Made by a program: the position numbers and the translations under genes. DNA of 21,454 bases from Verrucomicrobiota bacterium (lineage in GTDB: Bacteria; Verrucomicrobiota; Verrucomicrobiia; Limisphaerales; UBA1096): assembly GCA_003972865.1 (NCBI GenBank), contig QOAX01000250.1, positions 1 through 21,454 of the forward strand, read 5' to 3'. Below, one piece after another: positions 7,853-15,088 of the stretch; within the stretch, counting starts at the first letter, position 1, and every line of letters begins with the position of its first letter. The notes below the pieces were generated by a model, which worked only from the letters and a program-made list of their open reading frames with translations, ran no database searches and had not been told where the DNA came from.

Positions 7853-9802
7853 ATGGAAAACGCGCTCTCCAACGCCGCCAGCCAGACCCACTTCACCTCG
7901 CTCGACTGGGTAATTGTCGCGGTGTATCTGGCCTTGTCCGTCGGCATTGCTTTTTTCGTCAAGAGATACGCCGGCAACATGACGAACTTCGTCAGCGCCG
8001 GGCGCGCAGTGGGCACATGGCTGGGCATCGCCACGCTGACCGGCACCGAGATGGGCCTCATCACGGTGATGTACAGCGCGCAAAAAGGATTCACAGCCGG
8101 CTTCGCGGCATTCCACATCGGGGTCATCGCCGGCGTGGTGGCGTTGCTCATCGGCCTGACCGGCTTCATCGTCGTGCGACTGCGCGAGCACAAGGTGCTG
8201 ACGATCCCCGAGTATTACGAGAAACGTTACGGCCGCCGCACTCGCATCCTCGGCGGCATCATGTTGGTGTTTGGCGGGCTGCTGAACATGGGCCTGTTTC
8301 TAAAGGTGGGCGCGATGTTCATCGTCGGCATCACCGGCATGGATCCCGACGGCAACGCGCTCAAAATCGTGATGGTCGTGCTGCTCGCGCTGGTGCTCGT
8401 TTACACGGTCATCGGCGGGATGATCTCGGTGGTGATCACCGACTACATCCAGTTTGTCGTCCTGTCGGCCGGCATCCTCGTGGCCGGCTGGCTGGCGATC
8501 GAGAGTGTCGCTGTTGCAGAAGTTTTATACGTTACAGGCGATACGTTGCCAGATGGCAAGGTGGTTGGTGACGTAAAAACAGCAGCTGTGGCTGGGTGGG
8601 ACAATCTTTTCGAGACGGTCCGCACCCACAAGGGCGAGGCCGGCTTCAACCCGGTCGCAGCCGACAGCAGTTTTGGCTTTGAGTACGTCGCGTGGATGTT
8701 TTTCCTCGGCATCGTGAACTGCGCGCTTTGGCCGACGGCCGTCGCCCGCGCCCTGGCCATGGAAAGCACCACCGCGCTCAAGCGGCAGTACACGTGGTCG
8801 TCCATCTCGTTCGCCATCCGGATGATTATCCCGAACCTGCTTGGCGTCTGCGCGTTTGTGTTCGTGATAACCAAGGCCCCGGACTTGCAGCAGCTTTTCT
8901 CCCCGGCGGACGCCGACGCCAAGGCGGTGGACAATCTCTACGCCATGCCGATCTTCCTCGGGCGTATCCTTCCGGCGGGACTCATCGGGCTGATCACCGC
9001 CGCGATGATTGCCGCCTTCATGTCCACGCATGACGGCTACCTGCTCTGCTGGAGCTCGGTGATCACGCAGGACATCATCGCGCCGCTGTTCAAGGAACGG
9101 CTCGACAACCCGACCCGCATCAAGATCACCCGAATTCTCATCGTGCTCATCGGCCTTTACATCCTCTACTGGGGGCTGTTCTACACCGGCGAGGAGGATA
9201 TTTGGGACTACATGGCGGTGACCGGCGCGATCTATTTCACCGGGGCGTTTTCGTTGCTGGTCGGAGGACTTTACTGGCACCGGGCCAGCTCGACCGGCGC
9301 GGTGCTGGCGCTGCTCGTCGGCGTCACGGCCGTGATTGGCCTAGGCCCGGTACAGCAAGCCGTTCACAACTGGATTCCGGGAAGCATCGCTGAACAAACA
9401 ATCACCGCCACCTACGAGAAGACGATCGAGTTTGAGGCGTTCAAGGAACCGGATGAGGTGGAGGAATCCTCAGTCCGTGACATAGTCGTCGATTTCGTGA
9501 TGACACCATTCGAGCAGGCCAAGCCGTGGAGGTTCAACGGGCTCAAAAGCTGGACGGCCGTGGTGCAAAACGCGGCTGGCCAAACGCAGGCTGTTGAAAT
9601 ACGAACCAGCGATCCGGATGCTGTCACGGTTAGCGCCTGGCCGGAAGACTTCGAGCCACAGGTCGGTGACACGGTGTCCTTTTACAAGCCGCTCTCCGGC
9701 GCACGAGTCGGGTTGATGACAATCGGTTTCACGCTGTTTGTGTTCATCCTCGGCTCACTGTTTTTCCCGGACCGTAAACCAAGGGAGGCCTCCGATGAGT
9801 GA
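7853..9802 (+). CDS. Sodium:solute symporter (SSS/SLC5 family)
   Basis: A 649-residue polytopic membrane protein. The first helix is SLDWVIVAVYLALSVGIAFFV, followed by the SSS-typical FVSAGRAVGTWLGIATLTGTE and VLTIPEYYEKRYGRR segments. About 13 hydrophobic helices are visible, fitting sodium-coupled uptake of a small organic solute; the substrate (sugar, amino acid, carboxylate) cannot be told from sequence alone. Two hydrophilic insertions stand out: about residues 220-272, and a larger one of roughly 110 residues (about 510-618) between the last two helices, ending just before VGLMTIGFTLFVFILGSLFF. The start is ATG 7853, with GTGGAG at 7841-7846, inside the end of the preceding gene, as ribosome binding site. 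The 3-base gap upstream and the 8-base overlap with the next gene indicate one transcription unit. No exact copy of the window's iterated palindrome occurs in this gene. Confidence 0.93.
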   Translation: MENALSNAASQTHFTSLDWVIVAVYLALSVGIAFFVKRYAGNMTNFVSAGRAVGTWLGIATLTGTEMGLITVMYSAQKGFTAGFAAFHIGVIAGVVALLIGLTGFIVVRLREHKVLTIPEYYEKRYGRRTRILGGIMLVFGGLLNMGLFLKVGAMFIVGITGMDPDGNALKIVMVVLLALVLVYTVIGGMISVVITDYIQFVVLSAGILVAGWLAIESVAVAEVLYVTGDTLPDGKVVGDVKTAAVAGWDNLFETVRTHKGEAGFNPVAADSSFGFEYVAWMFFLGIVNCALWPTAVARALAMESTTALKRQYTWSSISFAIRMIIPNLLGVCAFVFVITKAPDLQQLFSPADADAKAVDNLYAMPIFLGRILPAGLIGLITAAMIAAFMSTHDGYLLCWSSVITQDIIAPLFKERLDNPTRIKITRILIVLIGLYILYWGLFYTGEEDIWDYMAVTGAIYFTGAFSLLVGGLYWHRASSTGAVLALLVGVTAVIGLGPVQQAVHNWIPGSIAEQTITATYEKTIEFEAFKEPDEVEESSVRDIVVDFVMTPFEQAKPWRFNGLKSWTAVVQNAAGQTQAVEIRTSDPDAVTVSAWPEDFEPQVGDTVSFYKPLSGARVGLMTIGFTLFVFILGSLFFPDRKPREASDE

Positions 9803-10166
9803 CGAACCCATTCAACCCACCGACTCCGGCGCACCGCCAGTATTGCCGCCAGTATTGCCGCCAGTATTGCCGCCACCCGTCGTGGCTCCCCCGCCACCGC
9901 CCAGGCCGGTCACACCCGCATGGGTGTTCACCCTGCTCAAGACGGTGCTCGCCGCGCTTGTCGTTGTGGTGGTTACGGCCGGGTTGATCCTCCTGTTCGT
10001 GAAAACCGGCTGGGAAGGCGTCTGGAAAGTGACCCTGATTGGCACCTGCGGACTGTTTGCAGTGATGTCAGTGCTGGTTATCGTGGGCGGCGCGCTGGAC
10101 ATCCGCAAACTGCTCCGCCGACTCCGCGAACGGGAGGCCTCCGGCGAATCCGACCCCGCCGACTGA
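9795..10166 (+). CDS. Small Pro-rich two-helix membrane protein
   Basis: A 123-residue protein of unrecognised family. Residues 1-40 are a Pro-rich tail (APPVLPPVLPPVLPPP, then PPPPPRP). Two hydrophobic helices follow, about 43-68 (LLKTVLAALVVVVVTAGLILLFV) and 75-99 (VTLIGTCGLFAVMSVLVIVGG), then a basic stretch IRKLLRRLRERE and an acidic end. I chose ATG 9795 because GGGAGG at 9783-9788 gives a well-spaced ribosome binding site; upstream in-frame codons lie deep inside the symporter. The start overlaps the symporter stop by 8 bases, so translation is probably coupled and the protein could be a symporter accessory subunit. That is inference from position only. Confidence 0.8.
   Translation: MSDEPIQPTDSGAPPVLPPVLPPVLPPPVVAPPPPPRPVTPAWVFTLLKTVLAALVVVVVTAGLILLFVKTGWEGVWKVTLIGTCGLFAVMSVLVIVGGALDIRKLLRRLREREASGESDPAD
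9834..9875 (+). repeat. 12-base in-frame tandem repeat (three full copies)
   Basis: The unit CCGCCAGTATTG occurs three times in a row at 9834-9869 and is followed by a partial copy (CCGCCA, 9870-9875). It encodes the repeated PPVL units in the N-terminal tail of the small membrane protein. Because the unit is a multiple of three and the copies are identical, copy number could change by slippage without breaking the frame. Confidence 0.9.
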
Positions 10167-10220
10167 CCGTTCTTTTGTTTTTACATCCGCCCGACCGGGG
10201 CTAACTTTCCCCCAGCAGCA

Positions 10221-10556
10221 ATGGAGTTAAACATCGAGACATATCGGCGGGAGATCGACGCGGCGATGCAGTCGTACGACCGCCACGTCGTCTGCGTCTT
10301 CAAGACGCCTGACGACTGTCTCGAGGCGATCGAGCGGCTCATGCTTAAGGCGATCAAGGCCTACGAGAATCGTGCCGAGGGCATGCGCCACGGCATCGCG
10401 CTCGACAAGGAAATCACCATCATGCTCAGCCAGAGCGAGAGTGACCCGCCACTCTGCGGCATCTATTTCAACCTCCACACGCCGTACAGCCGCGAGCATG
10501 GCGGACGCAACATCCTGAAAACCGAAGCCAAGGCCGAGGTGAACCCGCCGGACTAG
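10221..10556 (+). CDS. Hypothetical protein (111 aa)
   Basis: A soluble 111-residue protein starting MELNIETYRREIDAAMQSYD that I do not recognise. It has no signal peptide and no membrane helix. The first half looks helical and contains FKTPDDCLEAIERLMLKAIKAYENRAEG. The second half (ITIMLSQSESDPPLCGIYFNLHTPY) looks like beta strands. Two cysteines, in DDC and LCG, are visible. The 54 bases upstream are T-rich in part, with no clear ribosome binding site. It ends 7 bases before the convergent lipoprotein stop. Codon use and GC-rich third positions match its neighbours, supporting a real gene. Confidence 0.65.
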   Translation: MELNIETYRREIDAAMQSYDRHVVCVFKTPDDCLEAIERLMLKAIKAYENRAEGMRHGIALDKEITIMLSQSESDPPLCGIYFNLHTPYSREHGGRNILKTEAKAEVNPPD

Positions 10557-10563
10557 GCACCGT

Positions 10564-10914
10564 TCACTTCAGCTTGGCCTCGTCGCCCATCCAAATCTCC
10601 CCCTCGACAATGTCCGCCACCGTGTAGGTGTCCCACGCCGGCCCCGACACGCGCACTTGGCCCACCTTTTTCCCGAGCCGATAAATGGCGAATTGCTGGC
10701 CGATCAACGGCAGCCCCTGCAGCCCGAAATCGAGCACCACGAAGTTGAGTCGGGGATTCGTGCGCACCACCTTGCCCTCCACCCGGAACGCCGCCGCGGT
10801 GACGATCGTCCCGCTGCCCGGCTTGGCAAAGGGCTTGGGGGTGCCACCCCATTGGCCCGGCAGGGTGCATCCCGCCAGGCCAAGCGCCACAAACGCTGTC
10901 ACCCACTTTAGCAC
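10564..10914 (-). CDS. Small lipoprotein with beta-barrel-like C-terminal domain
   Basis: A 116-residue protein starting at GTG 10914 and reading VLKWVTAFVALGLAGC, a short type II signal peptide with lipobox LAGC; lipidation would fall on Cys16. The frame is open upstream to 11010, but that extension crosses two copies of the iterated palindrome and would bury the signal peptide, so GTG 10914 is preferred. The mature part contains GKVVRTNPRLNFVVLDFG, then LPLIGQQFAIYRLGKKVGQVRVSGP and TVADIVEGEIWMGDEAKLK. I have seen this pattern in many verrucomicrobial lipoproteins, and it resembles the small barrel at the end of the flagellar protein FlgT, though no flagellar genes are nearby. Function unknown. 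It diverges from cutC across a 99-base gap. Confidence 0.75.
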   Translation of the reverse strand: MLKWVTAFVALGLAGCTLPGQWGGTPKPFAKPGSGTIVTAAAFRVEGKVVRTNPRLNFVVLDFGLQGLPLIGQQFAIYRLGKKVGQVRVSGPAWDTYTVADIVEGEIWMGDEAKLK

Positions 10915-10927
10915 ACCCGCAGGATAA

Positions 10928-10940
10928 CGCTTGGCCAAGC
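10928..10940. repeat. Iterated palindrome copy in the lipoprotein/cutC divergent gap
   Basis: CGCTTGGCCAAGC lies 14 bases upstream of the lipoprotein GTG, in the shared 99-base gap. It is one base short of the full 14-base palindrome. A second copy lies 53 bases further along, before cutC. Placement near both starts would suit a protein-binding site or structured leader, but copies inside genes argue against a dedicated operator. Confidence 0.8.
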
Positions 10941-10990
10941 TCGTACCACGAAAAACAGTTCCGCCTTCGCGGTGGCCAGGCGCTTTGCTA

Positions 10991-11004
10991 CGCTTGGCCA
11001 AGCG
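10991..11004. repeat. Full 14-base iterated palindrome directly before cutC
   Basis: A perfect CGCTTGGCCAAGCG ends 9 bases upstream of the cutC ATG and occupies the place where a ribosome binding site would be expected. No purine-rich Shine-Dalgarno sequence is visible between it and the ATG. It overlaps a weak -10-like TACGCT at 10989-10994. Confidence 0.85.
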
Positions 11005-11013
11005 AAACAAACC

Positions 11014-11769
11014 ATGAGCGACACACCCATTCTTGAGATTTGCATCGACTCGGTGGCCTCGGCCATTGCGGCGGAACTAGGCGGCGCGGCGCGCGTCGAG
11101 CTGTGCCAAAACCTGTTCGAGGGCGGCACCACGCCCAGCCTGGGCACGGTGTACCACGCGCTGCAGCGGGTCGGCATCAAGGTCAACGTCATCATCCGGC
11201 CGCGCGGCGGCGACTTCCTCTACTCCGACGACGAGTTCGCCGTGATACAGCACGACATCGTCGCGCTCAAGGAAATGGGCATCAACGGCGTGGTCATCGG
11301 CCTGCTCAACGCCGACGGCACCATCGACACCCGGCGCTCCCGCCAATTGATCGAACTCGCCCGGCCGCTCGAGGTGACCTACCACCGCGCGTTCGACGTC
11401 ACCGCCGATCCGTTCCGCAGCCTCGACGACCTGATGAGACTCGGCGTTGAGCGGCTGCTCACCTCCGGGCAGGAGCCATCGGTGCTCGAGGGGGTGGAGT
11501 TGATCGCCGAGTTGGTGAAACGCGCCGGGGACGACATCATCATCATGCCCGGCGCCGGCATCACCGAGAAAAACCTGCCGCGCATCATGCGCGAAACCGG
11601 TGCCAGGGAATATCACCTGACCGGCAGCGCGCCGGTGCTGAGTAAAATGGAGTTCCGCAACGAACGCTGCTTCATGGGCAAGGCGCTCTACCCGCCCGAG
11701 TTCTCGCTGAAAGTCACCGACGCCGACAAGATTCGCAACTGCGTCCAGCTGCTGACCAGCGGAGAATAA
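11014..11769 (+). CDS. cutC: CutC family protein (TIM barrel)
   Basis: A 251-residue protein, close to the usual CutC length of about 250. It starts LEICIDSVASAIAAELGGAARVELC, the classic CutC beginning, followed by LFEGGTTPSLGTV, VNVIIRPRGGDFLYS, VTYHRAFDV, RLLTSGQEPS and IIIMPGAGIT. These strands build a TIM barrel. CutC was named for copper tolerance in E. coli, but that role is disputed and the reaction is not settled; no copper genes are near. ATG 11014 is chosen because the homologous N-terminus begins there; the frame continues upstream only through the palindrome. The gene ends 18 bases before the convergent rhomboid gene. Confidence 0.93.
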   Translation: MSDTPILEICIDSVASAIAAELGGAARVELCQNLFEGGTTPSLGTVYHALQRVGIKVNVIIRPRGGDFLYSDDEFAVIQHDIVALKEMGINGVVIGLLNADGTIDTRRSRQLIELARPLEVTYHRAFDVTADPFRSLDDLMRLGVERLLTSGQEPSVLEGVELIAELVKRAGDDIIIMPGAGITEKNLPRIMRETGAREYHLTGSAPVLSKMEFRNERCFMGKALYPPEFSLKVTDADKIRNCVQLLTSGE

Positions 11770-11770
11770 A

Positions 11771-11780
11771 CTTGGCCAAG
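11771..11780. repeat. Iterated palindrome copy in the cutC/rhomboid convergent junction
   Basis: CTTGGCCAAG fills most of the 18-base space between the stops of the convergent cutC and rhomboid genes. Here it might act as a short bidirectional hairpin, though it has no T-run on either side, so termination is not supported by sequence alone. Confidence 0.8.
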
Positions 11781-11787
11781 CGCTCGG

Positions 11788-12705
11788 CTACATCTTGGAC
11801 CTTGCCTTGTCGAGAATCTTGCGCTCGCGCTCGGTCAGGCTGTGGATGCCCTGTTTGGAAATCTTGTCGAGAATCGGATCCACCTCGCGGCTCATGAAAT
11901 CCCCCCCGGCCACCTCGGCGGCATCGACCACCTTCGGCTTGCGCCAGCTGCGGCGGCGCGTGGCCGTCGAGCCCGCAGCCGAGTCGCCCGAGACGAACCG
12001 AATTCTGGGCATGCCGGGCAAAAACCGCATCAATCCGCCATTCCGCACCAATATCGCCACATAAAATGCCCCGTACAACAATCCACCCAGATGCGCCGCG
12101 TGCGCCACTTGATCCCTGGCTTCATGTTGAATCGCCGACAAGATCCACAACGACGAAAACACCACGCTCCCCCAAAAAATCCAATTCCATTTCATCCGAA
12201 TTGGCAGAACAAAAAACACAAGAAAGTAGACCTCCTGCCGCGGATGGAGCCGGGCCAACGCACCCATGACACCCATCACCGCCCCGCTGGCCCCGATGAT
12301 CGGGCCGGCGAATAAATCCGGTGCCAACAGCCCTAAACCAAACTGCAGGAATGCCCCCGCGATGCCGCTGGTGAGATAAAGGGCGATCATCTCCCGCCGC
12401 CCAATCTCCCGCTCAAGCCATCGGCCAAGGAAGAACAGCATGAGCATGTTCATGAACAAATGCCACGTGTCGCCGTGCAAAAACTGGTATGTGATCAAAT
12501 GAACCGGGGTCAGCCAACTCAACTCTGACGTGTCCAAAATGCCCCAGGCAAAAATGCCTTCGTACTTCGGATCGATCAGCAGTTGCAGCAGGTACACCAC
12601 GACGTTGATGGTCAGCAGAATGGCCCATCCTGACCACGGCTGCTGCATCGGCGACGAGCGGAAGAGCGGTTCCTCCGGTCTCATGTAGGGACGATCATCA
12701 AGCAT
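11788..12705 (-). CDS. Rhomboid family intramembrane serine protease
   Basis: A 305-residue integral membrane protease that cleaves transmembrane substrates. The catalytic serine is in GASGAVMG (Ser140) and the catalytic histidine is most likely His205 in VAHAAHLGGLLYG. The helix-1 region carries WHLFMNMLMLFFLGRWLE, the usual rhomboid HxxxN-type segment. About six hydrophobic helices run from residue 30 to 220. A soluble tail follows, ending DPILDKISKQGIHSLTERER and KILDKARSKM, a motif often found at the end of rhomboids in this phylum. I prefer ATG 12705 to the TTG at 12711; neither has a strong ribosome binding site. Physiological substrate unknown. It lies 40 bases after the aminotransferase stop on the same strand, so it may be the last gene of that unit. 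Confidence 0.93.
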   Translation of the reverse strand: MLDDRPYMRPEEPLFRSSPMQQPWSGWAILLTINVVVYLLQLLIDPKYEGIFAWGILDTSELSWLTPVHLITYQFLHGDTWHLFMNMLMLFFLGRWLEREIGRREMIALYLTSGIAGAFLQFGLGLLAPDLFAGPIIGASGAVMGVMGALARLHPRQEVYFLVFFVLPIRMKWNWIFWGSVVFSSLWILSAIQHEARDQVAHAAHLGGLLYGAFYVAILVRNGGLMRFLPGMPRIRFVSGDSAAGSTATRRRSWRKPKVVDAAEVAGGDFMSREVDPILDKISKQGIHSLTERERKILDKARSKM

Positions 12706-12745
12706 CGACAATCGTCAGCCTAACACACACGACAGCCCCGGCCAA

Positions 12746-14023
12746 TCATATCGCTTGGCCAAGGCGGCGGATACCCTCGCGGATGTCGGCCTCGGGCGCC
12801 GCGCCGAAGCTCAGGCGCATCTCGTGGCTTGACTTGGCCCGCGTCGGGTCATCGACGTAGCACAGACCACCCGGCACGTAGAGCACGTTGCGATCGAGCA
12901 CTTGCTTGAAGAAGCGCGACTTCATCCCGGTGTTCACTTTTCGCGGCAACGCCGCCCAGACGTTCAGGCCGCCCTCCGGCCGCTCCCACTGCACGGACCC
13001 AGGGAAATACTCGACGATCGCGTCGGTCATCGCCTTGGCCTTCGCGCGGTAACGCCGCTGCACCCTGGCCAGGTTTTTCTCGTACAGGCCGGAGGCGAGC
13101 GCGCGGCTGACGAGTTGCTGGGTCAGGTGGCTCGTGCCGAAATCGTGGTTGCCCTTTATCCGCAGCACCGGCGTCAGCAGTTCACCCGGCAAAATGCCAA
13201 ACCCCACGCGCACGCCGGTGGCGAACGGTTTGCTGTACGTGCCGGTGTAGATCACGCGATCCGCCGCGCCCTTGACCGCCAGCGCCGACGCCGACGGCGT
13301 GCCGGCAAATCCCAGTTCGCGATAGGCGGCGTCCTCCATCAGGTAAATCGGATGACCAGCCGCGCGCTCGTAGCGGCGCAGCAACTCGAGCGCGCCCGCC
13401 TTCACCCGCAGGCTGGTCGAGCGGCTGGTTGGGTTTTGATGATACGAAACGAGATACAGTATTTTCAGCCGGGGCAGACTGCCGTCACGCCTGAGCGACT
13501 CGAGCACCTGCTCGAGATGCCCGAGATCGATGCCGTCGCGATTTATCCGCACACCGCGCCCAGCGACACCGCGGCTCTGCATGATGCCGAGGTAAACAAA
13601 ATACGTCGGGTCTTCCACCAGCACGATGTCGCCCGGGTCGCACAACGCCTCCGTGGCCATGTAAAGGAATTGCTGCGAGCCGTGGGTGATGACCGTGCGC
13701 TTGGCCTCGTAGCTCGCCGCCTGGCCTCGGGGATTACCGTCGAGCTGCCGGATGCGCCTGGCCGTCAGGTTTCGGAGCTTGGCATCGCCCGCCGTCGAGC
13801 CGTACTGCAGCGCCGCCTGGCCAAGCGCTGTGTCACCGAGCAGCTCGTTGAGCAGCCGCCGGCTCCCCGCCACCGGCAGCGTCGCGTTGTCGGTGAAACC
13901 TGCCGCAAGCGAAATCAGCCTGGGGCGTTCCAGCTTGATCCGCATCAGCCACGAGATCGGCGGCTCCGCCGTGCGCCGCGCCATCGCCGAGAGGGCGCTT
14001 GGTTTTGAAATTATACCCGCCAT
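12746..14023 (-). CDS. PLP-dependent aminotransferase, fold type I (2-aminoadipate/MocR-like)
   Basis: A 425-residue enzyme transferring amino groups through pyridoxal phosphate. Visible landmarks are the substrate-side LISLAAGFTDNATLP, LQYGSTAGDAKLR, VITHGSQQFLYMATEALCDPGD, the cofactor Asp231 and Tyr234 in LMEDAAYRELGF, and the Schiff-base lysine Lys265 in YTGTYSKPFATGVRVGFG. The fold matches the 2-aminoadipate/aromatic aminotransferase group that also forms the C-terminal half of MocR regulators, but there is no DNA-binding domain here. Substrate not determinable. The ATG at 14023 is only 6 bases after the DUF1611 stop, so the genes are probably cotranscribed; ATGs at residues 14 and 27 are alternative starts. 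The C-terminus (RRLGQAI) is encoded by an iterated-palindrome copy at 12754-12763. Confidence 0.92.
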   Translation of the reverse strand: MAGIISKPSALSAMARRTAEPPISWLMRIKLERPRLISLAAGFTDNATLPVAGSRRLLNELLGDTALGQAALQYGSTAGDAKLRNLTARRIRQLDGNPRGQAASYEAKRTVITHGSQQFLYMATEALCDPGDIVLVEDPTYFVYLGIMQSRGVAGRGVRINRDGIDLGHLEQVLESLRRDGSLPRLKILYLVSYHQNPTSRSTSLRVKAGALELLRRYERAAGHPIYLMEDAAYRELGFAGTPSASALAVKGAADRVIYTGTYSKPFATGVRVGFGILPGELLTPVLRIKGNHDFGTSHLTQQLVSRALASGLYEKNLARVQRRYRAKAKAMTDAIVEYFPGSVQWERPEGGLNVWAALPRKVNTGMKSRFFKQVLDRNVLYVPGGLCYVDDPTRAKSSHEMRLSFGAAPEADIREGIRRLGQAI

Positions 14024-14029
14024 TTGAAA

Positions 14030-15088
14030 TCAGAGTTTGCCCAACTCGCGCCGCAACTTCAACGCCTCGCCGACGAGCCCGTCGATGCCCTCGCGCACCA
14101 CGTCCCACGCCGGCAGGTCGAGCCGTTGCTGCACCGATTCCTTTTCGCGCTGAAACTCATCGCCGGATAACAACCGGCCATTGATGGCCACGCCGATAAA
14201 GCGGCACGGGTGGTGCAGATTGGCCACGGAGAAAAACGCCTGCACGACCTGCTCGAGCGGCGGCAGCCGCATCGGCTCGAGCCCGACGATCTCCGTCCGG
14301 CCCGCCTCGTAGCACAGCACCAGGCCGTCCGGCAGGCAGCCGTGCAGCAGGCCCATCGTCACGCCGGAGTAACGCGGGTTGGCCAAACTGCCCTGCCCCT
14401 CGACGACCATCGCCTCGTGGCCTTGGGCCGCCAAGACCAGTCGCTCGGTCGCGCCGCCGATGAAGTCCGACACCACCGAGTCCACCGCGCAGCCGTCGCC
14501 CTCGATCAGCATCCCGGTCTGGCCGGTGGCAACGAACTTCGTGTCGCAACCGGCCCTAGCCAAACCGCGCGCCAACTCGACGCTCACGAGCATTTTGCCA
14601 ACGCAACTGTCGTTGCCGACCGTGTGCAGCCGCAGACACTTCGGGTCGAACACCTCGAAGCGGGCGACGTCGCGCTCACTGTTTTTGCGCAGGTCGGTCA
14701 GCGTCGCGCCGCTGCGCCTGGCCAAGCGCACGAACTCGTCGTCGTCGCCCAGGAAAAAATGCATGCCAGACTCAACATCCATCCCGCGCTCGATCGCCTC
14801 GCGGATCACGCCGCGCATCCCCCCGGTGAGCACGCCGCCGGCCGGGGCGATGCCGATGATCAGCGTGTCGGCCTCCGGCGCTTGGCCAAGCGAGGCACAA
14901 ACCGGGATGTCGCCGCCAACGCCGAGCAGCGCCCCGGCGGTTTGGCCAGCCTGCGTCGAGTCGATGAGGCCGACGACCTGTCCGTGCCCGTAGCGGATGA
15001 CGCCGGTCGCGGTCTTGGCGGAGAGCGGCGTGGTGCGACCCTCGGTGAGCAGAAGAATGCGCCGGCTGTCGTCGCGGGGCCGGCTCAT
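14030..15088 (-). CDS. DUF1611 family protein (D-glutamate N-acetyltransferase/DgcN-like)
   Basis: A 352-residue protein with both halves of the DUF1611 family. The N-terminal half shows GVIRYGHGQVVGLIDSTQAG and the signature PAGGVLTGGMRGVIREAIER followed by SGMHFFLGDD. The C-terminal half has a P-loop-like VGNDSCVGKM (Lys165), then VEGQGSLANPRYSGVTMGLL. One characterised member, DgcN, N-acetylates D-glutamate in marine bacteria, working with the epimerase DgcA; whether this protein does so is inferred from family. No dgcA is in the window. The ATG at 15088 overlaps the pyrC stop as ATGA, so translation is probably coupled. The frame is open upstream to 15970, but that stretch is antisense-frame shadow of pyrC. 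A palindrome copy at 14881-14890 is read as LGQA. Confidence 0.85.
   Translation of the reverse strand: MSRPRDDSRRILLLTEGRTTPLSAKTATGVIRYGHGQVVGLIDSTQAGQTAGALLGVGGDIPVCASLGQAPEADTLIIGIAPAGGVLTGGMRGVIREAIERGMDVESGMHFFLGDDDEFVRLARRSGATLTDLRKNSERDVARFEVFDPKCLRLHTVGNDSCVGKMLVSVELARGLARAGCDTKFVATGQTGMLIEGDGCAVDSVVSDFIGGATERLVLAAQGHEAMVVEGQGSLANPRYSGVTMGLLHGCLPDGLVLCYEAGRTEIVGLEPMRLPPLEQVVQAFFSVANLHHPCRFIGVAINGRLLSGDEFQREKESVQQRLDLPAWDVVREGIDGLVGEALKLRRELGKL

Noticed and set aside
11771..11780. Palindrome between cutC and the rhomboid gene as a bidirectional terminator
   Set aside because: The stem is only 5 bp with no loop or T-run, and the same sequence occurs inside genes; kept as a repeat only.
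12902..14008. Plus-strand open frame of 368 codons
   Set aside because: Antisense of the aminotransferase, whose catalytic lysine and cofactor Asp are clear.
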